Shown piece after piece: positions 58,054 to 61,820 of a stretch of DNA of 61,820 bases. Every line of letters begins with the position of its first letter. Position 1 is the first letter of the stretch. The position numbers were made by a program, and so were the translations under genes. Origin of the DNA: Roseibium aquae (lineage in GTDB: Bacteria; Pseudomonadota; Alphaproteobacteria; Rhizobiales; Stappiaceae). Under the pieces are notes generated by a model. The model made no database searches. It was not told where the DNA came from and was given only the letters and a program-made list of their open reading frames with translations. Where the stretch lies: the NCBI RefSeq assembly GCF_008711285.1, contig NZ_VXDC01000015.1, forward strand, positions 1-61,820. The letters are read 5' to 3'.

Positions 58054-59360
58054 TCCGCAGCTTCTCCGTATGGTACGTTGCCGCCACCATAGCGGCGCAC
58101 ACGGATATTGGCCTGTTCGGCATGCCCGACAAAGCCCTCAAGCATGCAAAGCCGGGAACAATAAGCACCCATTTCAGCAGCGGCTTCATCGGTCAGGATC
58201 TTTTGGTAGGAATGGGTCTTCAAGAACTTGCCGACCCAGAGCCCGCCTGTGTACCGACCGGCTTTTTTCGTCGGCAGCGTGTGGTTGGTCCCGATCACCT
58301 TGTCACCATTCGCCACGTTTGTGCGCGGGCCCAGGAACAGCGCGCCATAGCACGTCATGTTGTCCAGGAACCAATCGTCCCGATCGGTCATCACCTGCAC
58401 GTGTTCCGAAGCGATCTCATCCGCGACCGCCAGCATCTCGTCATAGCTGTCACACAGGATGACCTCGCCATAGTCTTCCCAAGATTTTCGCGCCGTTTCC
58501 GCGGTCGGCAGTATTTCGAGGAGCCGCTCTATTTCCGCCAGCGTTTCGGTGGCAAGCTTGCGGGAATTCGTGACCAGAACGGCCGGGGAGTTGTAACCAT
58601 GTTCGGCTTGGCCCAGGAGATCCGTCGCGCACATTTCCGCATCGACCGTGTCGTCCGCGATGACCATGGTTTCCGTTGGTCCCGCGAATAGATCGATGCC
58701 CACACGTCCGAAAAGCTGGCGTTTGGCTTCGGCCACAAACGCATTGCCCGGCCCCACCAGCATGTGCACCGGATCGATGGTTTCCGTACCGATGGCCATG
58801 GCGCCCACGGCCTGAATGCCGCCGAGCACATAAATCTCGTGCGCGCCGCCCAAATGCATCGCCGCGATCACGGCCGGGTTCGGCGCACCTTTGAAGGGCG
58901 GTGTCGCGGCGATGATCCTCGGCACCCCGGCAACCGACGCGGTGGCGACAGACATGTGCGCCGAGGCGACCATCGGAAACTTGCCGCCCGGAACATAGCA
59001 TCCGACCGACCGCACGGGGATGTTTTTGTGCCCCAGAATCACCCCCGGCAGCGTCTCGACTTCGATGTCCGTCATCGAATCGCGTTGCGCTTGCGCAAAC
59101 TTGCGCACCTGCTCTTGCGCGAACTTGATGTCGTCCATATCGCGCCCGGACACCTGGTTCATCAGCGCTTCGATCTCGGACGCGTTGAGGCGGAAATTCT
59201 CAGGGGCATAGCCATCGAATTTCTCGGACAATTCGCGCACAGCCGCATCACCGCGCGCCTCGATCTCGGACAAGGTGGCCTCGACGACCGCCCGGACCTT
59301 GGCATCGTCTTCCGACCGTTCCGCTTCCGGCTTGCCGCGCTTCAGATAGTCAACCGCCAT
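58050..59360 (-). CDS. Histidinol-dehydrogenase-family dehydrogenase (HpsN-like)
   Basis: A 436-residue NAD-dependent dehydrogenase of the HisD family. All metal and catalytic positions are kept: Gln251 and His254 ([13 protein letters not shown]), Glu319-His320 (ASEHVQVM), Asp353 ([14 protein letters not shown]) and His413 (EGFVGHAEQ). Location in a catabolic operon with transporter and LacI, and the lack of other his genes, argue against histidine synthesis. The family includes HpsN, which oxidises (R)-2,3-dihydroxypropane-1-sulfonate to sulfolactate, so an alcohol-to-acid oxidation of a polar hydroxy compound is a reasonable guess. Start at 59360 ([14 protein letters not shown]) after GGGA. 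Confidence 0.88.
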   Translation of the reverse strand: MAVDYLKRGKPEAERSEDDAKVRAVVEATLSEIEARGDAAVRELSEKFDGYAPENFRLNASEIEALMNQVSGRDMDDIKFAQEQVRKFAQAQRDSMTDIEVETLPGVILGHKNIPVRSVGCYVPGGKFPMVASAHMSVATASVAGVPRIIAATPPFKGAPNPAVIAAMHLGGAHEIYVLGGIQAVGAMAIGTETIDPVHMLVGPGNAFVAEAKRQLFGRVGIDLFAGPTETMVIADDTVDAEMCATDLLGQAEHGYNSPAVLVTNSRKLATETLAEIERLLEILPTAETARKSWEDYGEVILCDSYDEMLAVADEIASEHVQVMTDRDDWFLDNMTCYGALFLGPRTNVANGDKVIGTNHTLPTKKAGRYTGGLWVGKFLKTHSYQKILTDEAAAEMGAYCSRLCMLEGFVGHAEQANIRVRRYGGGNVPYGEAAE

Positions 59361-59418
59361 GTTCCGTCCCTTTGGCCTGTGCCTCCGGCAATGGGAGGCC
59401 ATCTCTTATCGTCTCAAT

Positions 59419-59434
59419 TTGCATACCTATGCAA
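59419..59434. promoter_or_regulatory. Palindrome upstream of hisD-like gene (putative LacI operator)
   Basis: TTGCATA-CC-TATGCAA, a perfect 7-bp inverted repeat with a two-base centre, 59 bases upstream of the hisD-like start in the 198-base gap after the permease genes. On the minus strand TTGCAT within it is followed 18 bases later by GATAAG, so the site would overlap a -35 box. Dyads of this size are typical LacI-family operators; the operon encodes one such regulator. Confidence 0.55.
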
Positions 59435-59558
59435 TGCGTTCAAGTCCTCTTTGTCGCCTCTGTTCCAACCTTCGATCTTCCAGACAGTCTCAGGACGCTG
59501 GAAACGGTGGGATGCGCTCCCTTCGGTGTTGTTCCCTCTCACGCAGGTCCCGTCCGCG

Positions 59559-60440
59559 CTAACCTTTCACGGCCCCAGCCGTCAGACCGGACACGATCTG
59601 ACGCTGGAAAATCATGACCAGCAGAAACAACGGGGCCGTTGCCGACACGACGGCCGCCACGGCGAACATGACGTTGCCTTCGGTGTAGGTCGTGCCCAGA
59701 AACGCCGCGATCTGCGGGACCATGGTCCGATTCTGTTCGTTCAGCAGCATCGCCGTCACGGCGAAATCATTGTAGGCCAGAAGAAAACTGAAAAGGCCGG
59801 TGGTGATCACTCCTGGCCACATCACGGGAATGATCACGTAGCGAAAGGCCTGAAACTGGGTGCAGCCATCGACCTTTGCGCTCTCGTCAAGCTCTTTTGG
59901 GATCTTCTGGAAAAAGGAATGAAGCATCCACAGAGTGAATGGCTGGTTGATTGCAACCAGCACAATGATGGCGGTCGGGAGATATCCCCACAGGTTCCAT
60001 TGAAAAAACGGAGGCAGATAACCGGATACGAGTGTGATCGGCGGCATCGCCCGGAAAATAAGCGCGGCGATCAGCAGCCAGAACACATAATTGTGGCCGG
60101 ACCGGCTCAGGGCATACCCGCCCAGTGTCCCGATCGTCAGGGACGTCACGACCACGAAGAAACAAACAAGGAAGGAGTTGATCGCCGCGCGCCAAAACTC
60201 TTCCTGAACCCAGGCGCCATTGTAGCCGGCGCCGGTGAACGCACGTCCATGGGTCTCACGGGTGAGATCCCCGGTACGCGCATTGGTCCAGTCGGCGATC
60301 GAGAAGAAGTCCAGTTCGACCTTGAAGGACCCCCACAATGTCCAGAAGAACGGAAACGCGGCCACCACAAGCCAAAGAAGAAGGAAAAGGCTCGAGGCAA
60401 CTCGCAAGGAAGCCGGGGCGCGGCGGGCAAGTGATGTCAT
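59559..60440 (-). CDS. ABC transporter permease (MalG-like, sugar type)
   Basis: A 293-residue inner-membrane permease with six hydrophobic segments, starting LRVASSLFLLLWLVVAAFPF. The EAA loop that contacts the ATPase is ELDESAKVDGCTQFQAFRYVIIPVM. The last helix ends LLVMIFQRQIVSGLTAGAVKG, standard for carbohydrate-type (CUT1) permeases. It follows its partner permease by 4 bases. No ATP-binding protein gene is within the window, so the ATPase is encoded elsewhere or beyond the mobile element. Confidence 0.95.
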   Translation of the reverse strand: MTSLARRAPASLRVASSLFLLLWLVVAAFPFFWTLWGSFKVELDFFSIADWTNARTGDLTRETHGRAFTGAGYNGAWVQEEFWRAAINSFLVCFFVVVTSLTIGTLGGYALSRSGHNYVFWLLIAALIFRAMPPITLVSGYLPPFFQWNLWGYLPTAIIVLVAINQPFTLWMLHSFFQKIPKELDESAKVDGCTQFQAFRYVIIPVMWPGVITTGLFSFLLAYNDFAVTAMLLNEQNRTMVPQIAAFLGTTYTEGNVMFAVAAVVSATAPLFLLVMIFQRQIVSGLTAGAVKG

Positions 60441-60444
60441 AGGA

Positions 60445-61470
60445 TCACGCCTTCCCTTTGAAATCGCGCCACGTGCGCACCAGGACCGGCGACAAGAGGA
60501 TCGCGACGCAGATGATCGTCAGGACCGACGTGGTGGCCGCCGCCGACAGCTGGTTGGTTTCCCCACCCAGATCGTTGAAAATGATCCATGAGAGCGAGGT
60601 CGCATGGGCGGATGCATTGAACCCGACAATCGGCTCGAACACCCGGAAATTATCCATCAACTGAATCAGGGCCACGAACGTCACCAGCGGCATCAGATGC
60701 GGCAGGATCACGTAGCGGACCTGCTCCCAGCGGGAGGCGCCGTCGATCTGGGCGCTTTCCAGGGTATCCTGCGGGACGGTCTGGAGCCCCGCGTAAAAGA
60801 CGACAAAGGCGAAGGGCGCACTGTGCCAGATGCCGTAGACGATCAGGGCGATCCACATCAGCGGCGTTGACGCTTTTAGGGACAGGTCCGGATCATTGGC
60901 CAGATACTGGATCAGGGATCCAATGATCCCACGGCTGTCGATCATCCAAAACAGGATCAGCGACCCGATCAAGGGCGTGACGATCATTGGCAGCAGCGAA
61001 AAGAAGATCACGAGCCCCTTGATCCGCCGGTTGAGGGAATTGACCGCCAAGGCAATCACGAACCCGAGCAGGATCAACAGCGGGGTTACAACAAACGTGT
61101 AGGTCAGCGTGAAGGCCATGGCCCGGTAGAAGGGCAGATTGCCGAGTTTGCCGAGGAATGCGCCTAAACTCGCACTGTCACGCCAAGCCGAAGCGACCTC
61201 AGCCGTCGCAAGGTGGCCGCGGTCGAAATAAATCTCCAGACCCGCGAACCTGCCCCAGGGACGCTCGGCCCGCAGATCCTCGGTCGCCTTCTGGTCGATC
61301 ACGATACTGGTCGTGCAGCCGAACGGACCGCAACTCTCCGTCTCCACGAGGACAGCCTCGTGCGGGACAAAAAACGATTGGATGACGACCGACACGATCG
61401 GCGCGGCAATGAACAAGAGCATTGCAAGCGCTGTCGGCAGAAAGAACCAGAAAAAGGTTCTGTGCTTCAT
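60445..61470 (-). CDS. ABC transporter permease (MalF-like, sugar type)
   Basis: A 341-residue permease: MKHRTFFWFFLPTALAMLLFIAAPIVSVVIQSFF (first helix), a periplasmic loop with two Cys (ETESCGPFGCTTS, a possible disulfide), then five further helices. The EAA loop is DTLESAQIDGASRWEQVRYVILPHLMP. It pairs with the MalG-like protein downstream. The binding-protein gene that should precede it survives only as a 3' remnant at 61546-61669. Confidence 0.95.
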   Translation of the reverse strand: MKHRTFFWFFLPTALAMLLFIAAPIVSVVIQSFFVPHEAVLVETESCGPFGCTTSIVIDQKATEDLRAERPWGRFAGLEIYFDRGHLATAEVASAWRDSASLGAFLGKLGNLPFYRAMAFTLTYTFVVTPLLILLGFVIALAVNSLNRRIKGLVIFFSLLPMIVTPLIGSLILFWMIDSRGIIGSLIQYLANDPDLSLKASTPLMWIALIVYGIWHSAPFAFVVFYAGLQTVPQDTLESAQIDGASRWEQVRYVILPHLMPLVTFVALIQLMDNFRVFEPIVGFNASAHATSLSWIIFNDLGGETNQLSAAATTSVLTIICVAILLSPVLVRTWRDFKGKA

Positions 61471-61503
61471 GCTGTGCCCCGATCAGAACGGCGTGGAGGT
61501 TCG

Positions 61504-61528
61504 ATGCGCCCGGAACCGCCGGGCGCAT
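61504..61528 (-). repeat. Intercistronic stem-loop after the binding-protein remnant
   Basis: ATGCGCCCGG (61504-61513), loop AACCG, CCGGGCGCAT (61519-61528): a perfect 10-bp stem in the gap between the binding-protein stop and the first permease start. There is no T-run. Such stem-loops commonly protect the 3' end of binding-protein mRNA so that it is more abundant than the permease message. Confidence 0.65.
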
Positions 61529-61545
61529 TCATGACGTGAGACCGA

Positions 61546-61669
61546 TCAAAGGAAGCCTTTTTCCCGTGCCGCCGCGGTGTAGGCGGCCTCGACATCGCGA
61601 AGCGCGTCCTCGGCACTTTCACGCCCTTGCATGAAGTCTGTCAGCTCCGCGCCGAGCGCCGTGTGAGCT
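61546..61669 (-). pseudogene. Truncated ABC solute-binding protein, C-terminal remnant
   Basis: The last ~40 codons read ALGAELTDFMQGRESAED then ALRDVEAAYTAAAREKGFL and stop (61548-61546), which is the usual C-terminus of sugar-type ABC binding proteins and sits exactly where that gene should precede the permeases. Going upstream, sequence changes at about 61670 into TTATGCCGA repeats, with an in-frame TAA just inside them and no start codon. The gene has therefore been cut by a mobile element; its 5' part may lie on the far side, outside the window. Confidence 0.8.
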
Positions 61670-61777
61670 TTATGCCGAAGTCGGCATAAGTCGCATTATG
61701 CCGATGCCCGGATTATGCCGATGTAGGTCTGTAAGTCTTTGTTTCCGGAGGGGACCGCTGTGTCGGGGTCGGCATAA
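61670..61777. mobile_element. Terminal repeat region of a mobile element (TTATGCCGA arrays)
   Basis: TTATGCCGA occurs at 61670, 61696 and 61713 on the plus strand and, inverted (TCGGCATAA), at 61681 and 61769. The first pair makes TTATGCCGAAGTCGGCATAA (61670-61689). Direct copies are 17 bp apart (61696, 61713). The region separates the truncated binding-protein gene from the end of a recombinase-like gene, so it looks like the terminal, iteron-like end of an element mobilised by that recombinase. Exact family (IS91-associated or RIT-like) is not resolved. Confidence 0.65.
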
Positions 61778-61820
61778 TCAGAGGGCTTCGAGGAAGGCGA
61801 GGAGTTTGTCTGTCGGCCGG
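61778..61820 (-). CDS. Partial C-terminus of a probable tyrosine recombinase
   Basis: The last 13 codons before the stop at 61780-61778 read RPTDKLLAFLEAL, resembling the C-terminal tail of integrase-like proteins (…DKLLAFLEAL). The rest of the gene lies beyond the right edge. Identification rests on a very short peptide plus the adjoining repeats and insertion context. Confidence 0.4.
   Translation of the reverse strand, partial: RPTDKLLAFLEAL

Noticed and set aside
58050..59360. Histidine biosynthesis hisD
   Set aside because: No his genes nearby, embedded in a LacI/ABC catabolic operon; family includes catabolic members.
58764..60434. 556-codon forward ORF
   Set aside because: Antisense to the hisD-like gene and an ABC permease; no domain.

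Overview
The window looks like chromosomal DNA of an alphaproteobacterium, most likely a marine or free-living member of the Hyphomicrobiales (Rhizobiales). The basis is the gene order mfd-sdhE-recG-DUF502-glmS-glmU, tpiA and secG beside pyrG, a SurA/PpiD-type chaperone followed by trpD-trpC-moaC-moeA with no adjacent trpE/trpG, high GC with CTG/GCC-rich codons, many TRAP/TTT/ABC uptake systems, and RIME-like palindromic repeats. The assignment is inference; there is no rRNA in the window.

Layout. 1-770: a small accessory patch with the start of a ribbon-helix-helix-like gene, a palindromic operator-like site and a decayed ParB-like gene, next to tRNA-Ser(UGA). 1594-3897: two acyl-CoA dehydrogenase genes. 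4250-15044: housekeeping block (mfd, sdhE, recG, two small membrane proteins, glmS, glmU). 15221-18166: SPOR-like envelope protein, CcdA-like thiol-disulfide transporter, universal stress protein. 18178-21912: TRAP-TAXI uptake system. 22167-23148: one small hypothetical gene and one doubtful AT-richer ORF. 23235-30540: a tripartite tricarboxylate transporter locus (tctC-tctB-tctA plus an AbrB-like membrane protein) facing a TctDE-like two-component system whose kinase is fused in frame to a periplasmic binding domain. 30755: tRNA-Lys. 31336-35667: RND efflux pump and its membrane fusion protein. 35891-45472: VOC protein, pyrG, secG, tpiA, ppiD-like, trpD, trpC, moaC, moeA.

45584-61669 is one long minus-strand accessory block. 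In transcription order it reads: remnant of a sugar-type ABC binding protein, two ABC permeases, a HisD-like dehydrogenase, a GST, an NTF2-like protein, an SDR, a LacI regulator, a second NTF2-like protein, a bicupin, a MetE/epoxyalkane-CoM-transferase-like zinc enzyme, an alpha/beta hydrolase, and a molybdenum hydroxylase set (coxG, coxS, coxL, coxM). Six consecutive genes, from hisD-like to the second NTF2 gene, overlap at their stop/start codons. This fits a catabolic pathway for an imported small molecule, but the substrate cannot be read from sequence; I regard this block as the best candidate for an undescribed system. At the right edge (61670-61820) it is interrupted by the end of a mobile element carrying TTATGCCGA repeats and the last codons of a probable tyrosine recombinase, which has removed most of the binding-protein gene from this side.

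Starts were moved inward from the longest ORF where a ribosome binding site, signal peptide or family N-terminus supported it. All functional calls come from reading motifs by eye; no database search was possible.
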